Assembly (NCBI GenBank): GCA_964019695.1
Contig: OZ026516.1
Coordinates: 103,106,368-103,170,367 of the forward strand
Reading direction: 5' to 3'
Source of the DNA: Loripinus fragilis
Lineage: Eukaryota; Mollusca; Bivalvia; Lucinida; Lucinidae
Length of the DNA: 64,000 bases
Below are positions 23,688 to 33,957 of this stretch, one piece after another. The translations under genes were made by a program, and so were the position numbers. Numbering within the stretch: position 1 is the stretch's first letter; each line of letters opens with the position of its first letter. The notes beneath the pieces were generated by a model that did not search any database, was not told where the DNA came from, and saw nothing but the letters and a program-made list of their open reading frames with translations.

Positions 23688-26394
23688 TTTGTTTGTTTGG
23701 TTCTTAACGACGCATCAACCCTTGTGGGTCATTAGCGTCAGACGGTATTAAACTAAACATAATGAAGATGGAAAAAGTAAAAATTTATAAGATAAAATAA
23801 AAGGGATGATGATGATGAGTTTGTATAATGATAATTAGTTGCAATACGATTGTTGACAGGAGAGACCACGTACAATATCTGACAGTTTCAAAGAGCTATT
23901 CAGATAACTGTACATGTTATTTAACTGAACAGAATACAACATTAAAAAATCTGTATTATGGTCTGATACAAATGTAAAACAAAACATGGTCTTAAAAATG
24001 TCATAATACTATCAATATGTATATCTTGAAATAATTCTTTCATGTTATCAACATGGAAGCAATTATTTCTTACTTGTGCAAAATCGCCACATTCCAAAAG
24101 GAAGTGACGTACGGTAAATGGTGCGTCGCAACCAACACATTGTGGCTGCTCTTCACCTTGTAGTAAGTGTGAATGAGTGACTCTTGTATGACCTAAGCGG
24201 AGTCGAGCTAAAACTACTTCTTCTCTTCTAATGTTTCGAACAACTGATTGATATTCACCAATAGTTGGAAAAGGGCTGACCTCTTGGCTCTCGTTTGTGG
24301 TGTCTTCTGTGAGTTGTCACTTTCCCATTGGTATCCTGGGTCAGGTGTGGTACTTGATTGTATCGATCGATTCCTGATCTTTGCAACCTTACTTACTTTG
24401 ATGTCAAGAAGTTTATTTCCAATGCTGTTATTCCATGAAGTTTGCCATTCTTCCAAGATATATTTATTGATAGATGGAATTTTAAAAGAAGTTGGTTCTA
24501 ATAAGCGATGTTTTTGCTTGCTTATCTACCATCTCATTCCCTTGGATACCTATATGACTAGGAATCCAACAGAGAGCAATTTCTTTATAAGCTAAAAGCT
24601 CATGACATTTTTCTAAAAGTTTCTGAATCTGTGGATTCTTTGAACTGGTATGGTTCATTGCTTTCAAAACAGAAAGCGAGTCAGAAAATATTATAAATTT
24701 ATTGTTAGCATCACAAGTGCTAATGAAATCTAAAGCTAGATCAATTGCTTTGGCTTCAGCAGTGAAAAATGATGAATCGTCAGGTATACGTTGCATATTA
24801 CTATGGTTGTCTGATATAATAGCACAACCAACCTTTGAGTCCTCCTTTGACCCATCAGTATAAATTTGTTGGTAATTCTTATAACGACTTTGCATTTTTC
24901 TGAAATCATCTTTTAATATATGTGGATTTGATTCGGATTTTTTCCAGGAATGTAAATCAAAAAGTATTTCAGGAAGCTGGAATATTTGGTGTAAAATGTT
25001 TTTAATATTTTGTGGTTAGATATTGGCAGATTCTAAGAGTGGTGAAATTCTGATGCCAAATGGTTTAATAGCTTTAGGTTTTTGTTCATATAAATTAACA
25101 TAATTTGGTGGGAATGTAACTTCATAAACAGAATTTGATGGGTTAGCAGCAAGTCTTATAGCATATTGCAAAGAGAGTTTCTCTCTACGTGAGTATAGTG
25201 ATGGTTTATCTGCTTCCACATAGAGACTAGCAACAGGAGAAGTTCTAAAAGCCCCTAAAGCTAATCTTTGGTTATGTATAGGATCAAGCATTTGAAGATA
25301 TGATTTTCGTGCAGAGCCATATATAATACAGCCATAGTCTAATTTTGACCGGACCAGAGACTGATACAGCTTTAGAAGTGTAGTTCGGTCTGCACCCCAA
25401 GAAGTATGGGAAAGCACCGATTCAATGCTTTTAAACATTTAGCTTTGAGATATTTAATATGGGGTATAAAACTGATTTTTTTCTATCAAATAAAATGCCA
25501 AGGAATTTAGATTCCTCAACGAATAGGTGATCCATATAAATGTAAAACCGGATTATCATGTTGCTTGCGCAACTGACAGAATTGTACACACTGTGTTTTT
25601 GATTTGGAAAACTTAAACCCATTGCTTGTTGCCCAATTTTCAATCTTATTTAAACTTTGTTGCAGTTGGCGTTCAATCGTCGCCATGCTTTTTGAGCGAT
25701 AACAGATACAGAAGTCATCAACATATAATGAGCAATCAGTAAGATTACCTAAACATTTCACAATATCATTAATTTTAATGCTAAAAAGTGTTGTTGATAG
25801 AACGCCTCCTTGAGGTACACCTTGCTCCTGGTCATAATAGTCAGACAGAGAGGAGCAAACTTGGACTTGCATGGTGCGGTCTGCAAGGAAGTTTTCAATG
25901 AATGTAGGAAGTCTACCTCTTAATCCTAGTTTGTGGTTATCTTTTAAAATGCCGGATCTCCATGTGGTATCATAAGCTTTTTCCAAATCAAAAAACACAG
26001 CTACTACATGTTCGTTTTTAATAAAGGCATCACGTATGAAAGTTTCAAATCTAACTAAATTATCAGTTGTACTGCGGTCAGATCTGAAACCAGATTGGAA
26101 CCGCAATATATGATTATTAGATTCTAAAAACCAAGTAAGTCTTTTATTAATCATTCTTTCAAGTGCTTTACATAGACAACTTTTAAAGCTATAGGTCTAT
26201 AATTATTAGGTTCCGCAGGATCTTTCCCAGGTTTGGGAATTGGGATTATGTTTGCTAAGGTCCATTCTTCTGGAAATTTACCGGTAGTCCAAATGTAATT
26301 AAATATATTCAAAAGGGTTTCAAAAGAATTCTCTGGGAGATGTTTAAGCATTTGATAGTGGATCTCATCAGGACCCGCACCGTTGTCAGGGTAT
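23688..26394 (-). mobile_element. Broken 5'-truncated LINE copy (I/Nimb type)
   Basis: This minus-strand copy is closely similar to the LINE at 49000-54992. It begins (3' end) with the TTTGTTTGTTTGG tail and 3' UTR at 23688-24055 and runs back to about residue 465 of ORF2. The last shared block is CTCATCAGGACCCG (about 26366-26380); just beyond it the sequence diverges but still gives NGAGPDEIH, so the break may mark recombination with a related copy. No target-site duplication is seen. A 127-bp repeat module is inserted at about 24272-24398. Confidence 0.9.
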
Positions 26395-26417
26395 GACTGT
26401 AGGTAGAATTGAACCAA
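24055..26417 (-). pseudogene. LINE ORF2 fragment: reverse transcriptase + RNase H, broken
   Basis: Open pieces at 26417-26151, 26154-25516, 25438-25016, 24895-24482 and 24456-24214 follow the intact ORF2 of the 49-53 kb copy in order. Reverse transcriptase motifs include SGFRSDRSTTDNLVRFE, VAVFFDLEKAYD, GVPQGGVLSTTLFS and YVDDF. RNase H motifs include IYTDGSKEDSK, FFTAEAKA and FSDSLSVLKAM. Several frameshifts, small deletions (for example near 25440) and a 127-bp insertion break it. The endonuclease is missing. The C-terminal Cys/His region at 24055-24200 is still recognisable in the DNA. Confidence 0.9.
24272..24398 (-). repeat. 127-bp repeat module, copy 1 (inside LINE)
   Basis: The segment is absent from the matching place in the intact LINE. 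Read on the minus strand it starts AGTAAGTAAGG and contains an open frame with QSSTTPDPGYQWESDN. Near-identical modules lie at about 45598-45712 (+) and 55733-55857 (-), with a short piece near 56155-56190. Here the insertion keeps the LINE frame open across the junction (NKLLDIK then VSKVAKIRNRS). The nature of the module is unknown. Confidence 0.75.
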
Positions 26418-26436
26418 ATAGGTACATAATCATCAG

Positions 26437-26749
26437 TCCAGGAACAAGAAGCTTTGTGTCCAGAAATCCAGGTGCTATGTATATGCATGTTGCATTTTCA
26501 CGCACAAAATGCAGTGGAACAGGTAGAAAAGACACAGACTTTGCATGGAATGCATCTGTCATAGTAAATGAGAACAGACTCTGCCACGTCGTTTCTACAC
26601 CAACAACTAAAGCAAGAGACAAGCAAATTTCTTTACTGTCTAACATGTCAGTCGATACAAAGAGAAAATATCCATTCCTGCTTCAAAACAGAGACCTCAT
26701 TGCCTACATTCAACACCTTGCTGATTCAACAATTTCTGGTGAAGAGTGA
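26437..26749 (+). CDS. Possible terminal exon of an unknown gene
   Basis: After ATAATCATCAG, a plausible splice acceptor ending at 26436, an open frame of about 103 codons runs to a TGA at 26747-26749. The peptide reads SRNPGAMYMHVAFSRTKCSG, then GTGRKDTDFAWNASVIVNEN, and ends QHLADSTISGEE. Its mixed residue composition, balanced codons and lack of any repeat similarity make it look like real coding sequence, unlike most frames in this window. I do not recognise the family and claim no function. It lies directly beside the broken end of the 23.7-26.4 kb LINE copy; that end has no target-site duplication, so upstream exons could have been lost. It could also be a fragment of an unrecognised transposon protein. 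Confidence 0.4.
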
Positions 26750-27060
26750 TGTTTCAGTTGTGTATTTGGTTGAGATGACAATCATCAATATGAAAAAGCA
26801 TGATAGCGTTAATATGTTTTGACTTTAAGTAATCATACTCATGAAATAGATATCCAGTAACAAAATGCTAAACTTGTGCTATATCTCAACAATATATACT
26901 ATACATGAATGTCGGGATGGTGGAGGCTAAAGCTTCTTCCTGAAGACATTTCCACAACTACAAAAATGCATACTTTCAAACTATTTAAAAATTATTTTGA
27001 TTTTTAAAAAGCGGATTAATTGGGAATACCTACAAAATAAGGCCATTAAATGCTAATCTA
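26750..27060. other. No recognisable gene
   Basis: A+T-rich DNA following the possible exon. No polyadenylation signal is clear enough to call. Confidence 0.3.
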
Positions 27061-27064
27061 TATC

Positions 27065-27255
27065 CCTGGCCTCCAGATAAAAGTGAGTAATTGAAATTTA
27101 TTTTCCCCCAATTGTCCAAAATCAAATATATTTGTTGGGTACTCAAAAGAACCGTCACAATGAAACATTTTTTGAGCACCCAAAAGATACGTGTCTTAAT
27201 TATTGGGTAAGGAAATATTCACACTTTTACACATACAAATTTTCCTGGTCTAAGT
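27065..27255. mobile_element. Hairpin-centred MITE, copy 4
   Basis: The left end GGCCTCCAGATAA (about 27068-27080) matches the family; the right end CCTGGTCTAAGTA (about 27244) is mutated. The central inverted repeat is 27137-27181 (GGGTACTCAAAAGAACCGTC ... TTTTTTGAGCACCC), with decayed pairing in the inner part. Confidence 0.65.
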
Positions 27256-27259
27256 AATT

Positions 27260-29390
27260 ATCCTGATCCCACATCCGTACACTCATATACATAAATTTTA
27301 AATTTCTCATGGACACTGGATTTCTACTTCGTGTACTTAATTATAATTTGTGATATTGGATTTCTGTTTCTTGGGTATATAATGTAATTTTGTGGTACTG
27401 GAATTCCATTTAATGGATAGTTCCACGTAGATTCTCGTTTTGGATTTCAATTAGCAGTCAACATACATACTAATTTATGTCATTAGTGTTTCAAAGGTTG
27501 GTGATATGTTAATCGCCAACTAAATTTGCAGACTATCCAATTTCCTATTAAAGATGATATCTTATTGCCAACATTCAATATTGATCTGGCTGTTTCAACA
27601 ATTTTTGTGGAGATTGAGTGATATATATTGTAAATTTATTACTTTATTAGGATAATGGATTTCCGTTTATAAATTCACCATTTGTGCTTCTGGATCTCTG
27701 CTAGCGTTCTGTCTTACATCCATTTTGTTTGACATATCTTCAATAAAACCTAAGAATTACCTCCATCATTTATGCTACCAGATTTTGTGATGTGTTAATT
27801 GCCAACTTGACAAATTAGCAAAAAATAGCAATATTTTAGCTGATATTAGAAACAAAAGTCTTAACTTCAAATGTTCAGGAGGGTCATTGCCTCCTTTACT
27901 TATATTGCTCCTTTTTAGATTAGTAGCTGTCAGTTTAGGGAAAGCCGCAGGGTGATGAAATTAAGTGTAACATCAACCTATCAATCATTCTGCATACTCA
28001 TACCACAACATACTGTTTCCAGGAAATGTATATTTTCACTTCAATTTAACTTTTCTTTTAATTTCATCTACAAAAATACATAAGGCACAACGTCTATTCC
28101 CAACTTCAAGAGGTACCTGTTATCTCCACTCATCCATACATGTACCAAATCTATAGGAACAAATGCGCATTTACACAAATACATCTGCCATACAACTCCC
28201 TATAATTATATACTTATAATTGCAACTATCTATAATTATATACTTATAATTATGAAGTAAATTACCTTCTTTGATGATAAAAAATAATATAACTTTAACT
28301 TTTAAGACAATTTCAAAAGAAATACACCTTCAGACTCTTAGATTTGTTGTCATTTCTCACTAAAATAGTGTAACACAAGAGTACATCTTAATTACATGTC
28401 TAATAGAATGGCCATTTTTTTCTAAGATCCTCCATGTATAATAAACAAATACCAGCTTCTTGTCAGGAATTTTCTTGCACACATGTAAGGTCCCTCCTAA
28501 TAAACTTTTGATTCTCAAGATCATGTTTATTTCAGTTCCAAAAATGGCAAGCATTATTGTGGCTACAGACTTGCGCGGCCGGCATCTTCCATCATACACT
28601 AACAGGTTCCATCCATTTCACCACACTGCACGTTTCACACCAAGAATCATTCCATGGGCTACAATAGATCATAAACACCATGCAATTATTTTAAATTTTC
28701 AGCAAAATCAACAAAGCTGTTTAATCCCACATTACATTTCAATTACAGTGTCTGCAGGTATTTGCAATCTAACTACAAAAATAACCATTCGTGGGGTGGG
28801 GGGGGGGGGGCACAGAGATATCATACAACCTCGCACAAGAAACCATTGACAAACTCATACAAACACTGTCAGATTCATTTAAAACAGACACAGCAACGCT
28901 TAGAATCACATCAATACCACCAACATAACTTATTAATAGCAGAACATGCCACATACAGACAGGTAGGTAAAGCAACTTTACAGAAAACAGCATTAATGAA
29001 AAGCACCAACAACTACAACAAGACATATGCTCCATTAACAAAGCAATTTCACAAATAAACACTCATGCACAACAATAAGATGTGACAGAGATTTAATGAA
29101 GACAGAGGTTAAGAAGAGTGGTTAATGGTCAGGAAATCATCAGGAGAGGAACATAGTCTACATTCCAACATGCAGGATGGTGTTCACCTTGATGATTTCC
29201 TGAGGGACAAATGGTTCTGGGAACTTGCGAACTCAATCAATCGGGATATTGATAAATATTTTCTGTTAATGTGACTCTGTCTGTGGAGGTTCAATCTTCT
29301 CCAGATTAGAATTAAACCTGCAGACTTCTGCTATTGATTGACATGTACATTAAGAAAAAACTGGATCATTTGTTCCCAATTCATTTGCCA
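27260..29390. other. No recognisable gene; short repeats
   Basis: A 27-bp unit (CTATAATTATATACTTATAA) is tandemly doubled at about 28200-28253. A poly-G tract is at about 28796-28810. Reading frames at 28360-28849 on both strands (for example minus MYDGRCRPRKSVATIM) are unassigned and overlap each other. No domain is recognised. Confidence 0.4.
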
Positions 29391-29393
29391 CGA

Positions 29394-29621
29394 CCCTTAA
29401 AGCGCCTATCTCAACAAATGTTGTGGCGTTTTTCCCTGCTTAAATTTTAATTGCCAATTTGACAATTGTAGGCTCAGATCAGACTGCTCTTGTAAGTCTG
29501 ATATGTGCCCACAGTTTTTCTCTCTATAGTTATATTTTAGTAAATAATGCAAGCAAATACTTGCAGCAGACGACTTAAGCAGATTTCTTTTTCATATACA
29601 TTTTAGGAGGCGCTTTAATGG
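29394..29621. mobile_element. piggyBac-type MITE, copy 3
   Basis: Left end CCCTTAAAGCGCCT; the reverse complement of the right end reads CCATTAAAGCGCCT. TTAA follows at 29622-29625; the left flank is ACGA and has decayed. It is 228 bp. The interior has the GATCAGACTGC / AGTCTGAT inverted pair and a CAGCAGACGAC segment shared with the palindromic repeats. Confidence 0.7.
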
Positions 29622-29714
29622 TTAACAGGCTCATTGTGTTTCATATCTGTTCCTGTTAGGGAAATGTTATTCTCTTACACAAAGCAGAATCATTTTAGCC
29701 ATACCCATTACTTA

Positions 29715-30860
29715 TCATATACTACTTTTTTGAGGGGTATGTTAATCTCTTGCATCAGTCAGTATCTACATATATTAATTAATACTGTTAACTATTGTGA
29801 GGGATATGTTAATCGCTAGCATCAATCAGTATATACTATATATATACACATATATATTCATTAATACTGCTACCAATATGAGGGATATGTTAATCTCTTG
29901 CATCAATCAGTATATACATATAATCATTAATACTGCTTTATTTTGTGAGGGACATGTTTATCTCTTGCATCAATCAGTATATATACATATATTCATAAAT
30001 ACTGCTTACTTTTGTGAGGAATATGTTAATCTCTTGCACCAATCAGTATATATATTCATAAATACAGCTTACTTCCGTGAGGGATAATATGTTAATCTCT
30101 TGCATCGATCAGTATATATACATTTATTGATACTGCTTACATTTTGTGAGGGATATGTTAATCTCTTGCATCTATCAGTAAACATATATATACATGTGCA
30201 TATATTAATACCACTTACGTCGGTGGGGATACATGTATGTTAATCTCTTTCATCAATCTGTATATACGTGAATTCATTCATACTTCTTACTTTTGTGAGA
30301 TATGTTAAATCTCTTGCATCAATCAGTATATCTATTAATGCCACTTACTTCGGTGGGGGATACATGTATGTTAATCTCTGGCATCAATCTGTATATGTAT
30401 ACAGTCATAATGCCTACTTTTGTGAGGGATTGTTAATCTCTTGCATCAATCAGTATATATACTTTCATTAATACTGCTTACTTTTGTGAGGGAAATGTTA
30501 ATCTCTTGCATCAACCTGTATATACATGTATTCATTCATACTGCTTACTTTGGCGAGGGATATGTTAATCTCTTGCATCAATTAGTAAATACCACTCACT
30601 TCGGTGGGAGATACATGTATGTTAATCTCTTGCGTCAATCTCTGTTTACATGGTATTATTCATACTGCTTAATTTTGAGTGGGATATGTTCATCTCTTGC
30701 ATCAATTAGTATATACATATATTCATTAATACTGCTTACTTTTGTGTAGGGATATCTTAATCACGTGCATCAATCAGTACCATTAAAGTAGTATAAGATT
30801 ACCATCTACATATACTTAATTGTGAGGGATATGATAATCGCTTGTATACATCTGTATATT
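29715..30860 (+). repeat. Minisatellite, about 17 units of about 68 bp
   Basis: The unit is approximately ACTGCTTACTTTTGTGAGGG, ATATGTTAATCTCTTGCATC, AATCAGTATATACATATATT, CATTAAT. About 17 imperfect copies of 60-80 bp follow each other, with variants such as CACTTACTTCGGTGGGGATA. Overlapping + strand frames with repeated LLHQSVYI are products of the repeat and not a gene. Confidence 0.9.
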
Positions 30861-31079
30861 TAAGGGTCTGGAGGCTTTATGGATATTGGTGTTAAAATTC
30901 TAGCGATTTCATTCAGTTGAATATCGAAAGTATTTTGCTTGATTCCGTACTAGAAAATGGCAAAAAATAGCAAATAATAACTTCCAGTATTTCAGTGAAA
31001 ACGGTTTTTAATAATTGATAAATGGTTGGAGGAAAAATGATCAATTAAAAGTTACTTTTAACCACCTCCAGACCCTTTC

Positions 31080-31680
31080 ATAAAGTAAAATAAAACAAAT
31101 TATTTATTGAAGTTAAAGACATAGAAATTTTAGCAAAAATACTGGTACCACTCATTATGACTCTCTCCAGAGGTCATACTGGGCAGATCAAAGGACAGTC
31201 ATAATGAGATGATTATGACTTCCCTGCAGGGACATTAAAGTGGTCCCATGAAGGAATTAGGTAATTTATGATATAATATTGATCTTTATCTCAGCAAAAG
31301 AAATTGTGTTGTATACAGGTAATTCCCCACTTGAGGCCCCTTTAATTTTGTGAGATAATGAAACTGTCCCTTATCAGTAAATTCACTAATGATTCCATAT
31401 ATCACAAAATATGTGTCTTTAAGAACTTAAGCAGAAGGATATGTCAATCACTTCTCTACTGTTTTTTTAGCAGCATAAGCATTCATTGTCTCGTAATCGT
31501 ATATTTCTACCATCATCAAAACAAATCATGATACAACCCACCTACACATACAAGTCAACAACAATTTACCTGCCCATCTGGAGTCTGCGACATCAATATA
31601 AGGCAGATTAACAGTTCAATTACTGTTACTGTTCTTATGGCATTTGAAATATTTTAATGTGCTTGTACTCCATTATTTTA
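31080..31680. other. No recognisable gene
   Basis: A+T-rich DNA with no frame or repeat I can name. Confidence 0.4.
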
Positions 31681-31682
31681 TT

Positions 31683-31997
31683 TGGCCATTTTTACTGCCT
31701 TAAATGGGAGTCATTCCCAATCCAAAAATGGCCTTTATTTTCCCAATTTCGTGTATTTAGTTCTTAATTTCCCATTTTTTTATGATATATTTTCCCAAAT
31801 GTGAAGGAAAATGTAGCTTCTGAAATAAAATCTGGTACCAGTGATTTTATCTGGCCATTTTACGGCCGTATATGGGAGTCATTCCCAATCCAAAAATGGC
31901 CTTTATTTCCAAAATGCCATGTGTTTTAGCACTTATTTTCCCAATTAATGAAATATTTTCCCAAATGTGACTGAAAATGTAGCTTCCTAAAATCCCA
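31683..31997 (+). repeat. Two-copy tandem repeat, about 165 bp unit
   Basis: TGGGAGTCATTCCCAATCCAAAAATGGCCTTTATTT is shared at about 31706 and 31875 (given here as one phrase only to mark the two copies), and both continue with CCCAAATGTGA and AAAATGTAGCTTC. The copies are clearly homologous but diverged. No coding function is seen. Confidence 0.8.
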
Positions 31998-32481
31998 ATT
32001 AAAATCACTGCGTAGATGTACTAAGTAACTAAATATAAGCATTTAGCTCATATCATGAGGCCACTGAATACATGAACTGTAAAATTTGTCTTGGAAATGC
32101 CTATACAGAATGTTAGTTCTATCTTTTAAACTTTCAGTCCAGACAACCATCAACTTCAAGAAAAGGAAATGTGACAGTGTCCTGTGCAGATCCCAGCTAT
32201 CGGGGTATATGGTTTATGCCACGGGGTTGTCTTCCGTTGTGATTGTGGTATTTCCTGATCATACTCACTATGTTTTATAACAGCATATCCTGTCTTATGG
32301 TAAGGTATTTTTATTATATTATCACGATACTGTGTTGCCATCTTTAAAAGGCCCTCAACAATCTGAAACTAGGAACCTTTAGAAGTTCAGGTCTAGGTAA
32401 ACAGACTGTCAGTGCAGACACATATCAGACTAATTAGGACCTTCACTGTTTGCCATTGTGTCTGCATAATTTGAGCCATAT

Positions 32482-32690
32482 ATGTACATGCTGAAAGTAG
32501 GGGAGAGCCAGGCTAGTTTGGCCTCGGGGCATGTTCGACATACTGGTAAATCTAGCTTGGTGCCTTTGATAACATGCCGAGAATCGTATTGTGACATCAC
32601 TTATGACGTTACTGTTTACGTCAGTACACAATTCTTGGGAATCTGCAGAGTAAAAGATAACAGCAGCCGAATTTTCGTTTTCTTGAATGG
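32482..32690 (+). other. Weak exon-like frame
   Basis: A 71-codon open frame ends next to a good splice-donor match (AATG/GTAAGTAAA, junction at about 32690). GGGCATGTTCGACATACTGG and two nearby GGGGCAAGTTTGGC copies at 32868 and 32893 hint at a local repeat. The peptide has no recognised domain, so a coding role is only possible. Confidence 0.15.
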
Positions 32691-33204
32691 TAAGTAAATT
32701 TTCCATTATAATTTCAGCTTTTATTTTACTTGAAGTGTGTCATGATTCAGATTTAATTTATATATGTTCATGACGGGAGGAAAATTTGCTTGAATATGAT
32801 ACATTTCTTATTTGATATCCTGCATTCTACAAGGAGATATCATATGATATTTTGATATAGTCTGTCTGGGGCAAGTTTGGCCGTTGAAGTCGGGGCAAGT
32901 TTGGCATGTATTATATACCTCGATCTAAGGAAAAGATCCTAAGATGCATAGAAATGACCCCTAAACTAGTCCAATTTTGCGATGACCCCCAAAAAATTTT
33001 CATACTCCCAAATAGTATTTATTTTTCTGACAACCCCAAAAATATTGAAATTCGAAATGTTAAACCCCCCAAAAATGGGCTGAGCCTACGCATGTATGAT
33101 ATTATCAGAGCCCCCACCCTCCCCTGGGATGCTTAGATAAATCTTGTACATAAAACTATCAAAGAAATTATCATTGAGCAACTTGTAGGCCAGGATCTGA
33201 TTGT

Positions 33205-33352
33205 ATCAACACGTCATTAGCCTAACGACAAATTAGCGACTAATACGTTATTAAAACGCTAACGACGTATTAGTTAATGTAGGCATTAAAGTGGGTTGTA
33301 TGAAAGGTTTATTAAGTCGTCGTTATTAATAACGTGCTAATGATGAACCTCT
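33205..33352. repeat. Fold-back repeat with TAACGAC motifs
   Basis: CGTCATTAGCC near the left pairs with the complement of TTAATAACGTGCTAATGATG near the right. The interior has several GCTAACGAC / GTCGTTA segments, so the block can form a branched hairpin. It looks like a small MITE; no target duplication is clear. Confidence 0.5.
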
Positions 33353-33446
33353 TTATCAATCTATAACTTTGTACTAAGTACCGTGAACCAGTCACACAGA
33401 ATTCCGCTTTGTAAACAGTAACAAAGACATCGTCTGTCAAAATAAG

Positions 33447-33864
33447 ATGATGGAGTCAGAAAAACAGCAACGATAGAGGGGGGGCGAATTTTGATGAAGC
33501 CTAGAAGGAAGTCCTCCTCGATCATGCTATTAAGCATAGACAAATCATCGAGTCGAAGCTGACTAATTCTATAACTGTTCAAAAGAAAGGAGAAGTGTGG
33601 AAAAGAGCTACAGAGAAAAATAATTCTCTTGGTGTAGCACCGCACACTGTAAAGGACGTGAAGAACAAATGGTCCAACATGGTACAAAAGGCCAAAAAAG
33701 AGAAGGCAGAGGCGGGGTATACCGGAGAAAGACTGGTGGTGGACCCCCATCAAGGGCGTTTAGTCCAATTACAGAGATTTGTTGAACTATTTGGGGATTC
33801 TCCCTCCTTTAATGGGATTGTTGGAGTGGAGACTCCATTTATTCATAATGGTAAAACTTCTTGA
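33447..33864 (+). pseudogene. Myb/SANT-like DNA-binding domain protein, pseudogene
   Basis: Starting at ATGATGGAGTCAG (33447) the sequence gives MMESEKQQR, a stop, then after one base too many in a G-run ANFDEA, a second stop, and KEVLLDHAIKHRQIIESKL. The remaining frame (to 33864) continues VWKRATEKNNSLGVA, VKDVKNKWSNMVQKAKKEKA and ELFGDSPSFNGIVGVETPF. The order (FxxxEKEVLL, W at the third helix, KKW, then GDSPSFxGI) matches the Myb/SANT-like DNA-binding proteins of the NAIF1/Harbinger accessory type. Two premature stops and a frameshift make this copy dead. It is intronless and lies 94 bp from a mariner element. It is probably the accessory gene of a Harbinger transposon or a retro-copied relative. 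Confidence 0.7.
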
Positions 33865-33957
33865 TTAATCCCAATGTATTTAAAAATACTGGCCCAAAGT
33901 AGTCGTGTATTTCAATACAGTTTCAGCCATTGGTCCCACATTTATTGTCTTAAAATA

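Noticed and set aside
28360..28849. Overlapping frames of 79 and 129 codons, possible exon
   Set aside because: No domain, no convincing splice sites, and opposite strands are equally open.
29634..30749. Overlapping frames with repeated LLHQSVYI, like a repeat protein
   Set aside because: They follow the 68-bp minisatellite unit, change frame between units and have no start or conserved fold.
29715..30860. CRISPR-like regular repeats
   Set aside because: Units are directly adjacent and diverged with no unique spacers; the genome is eukaryotic.
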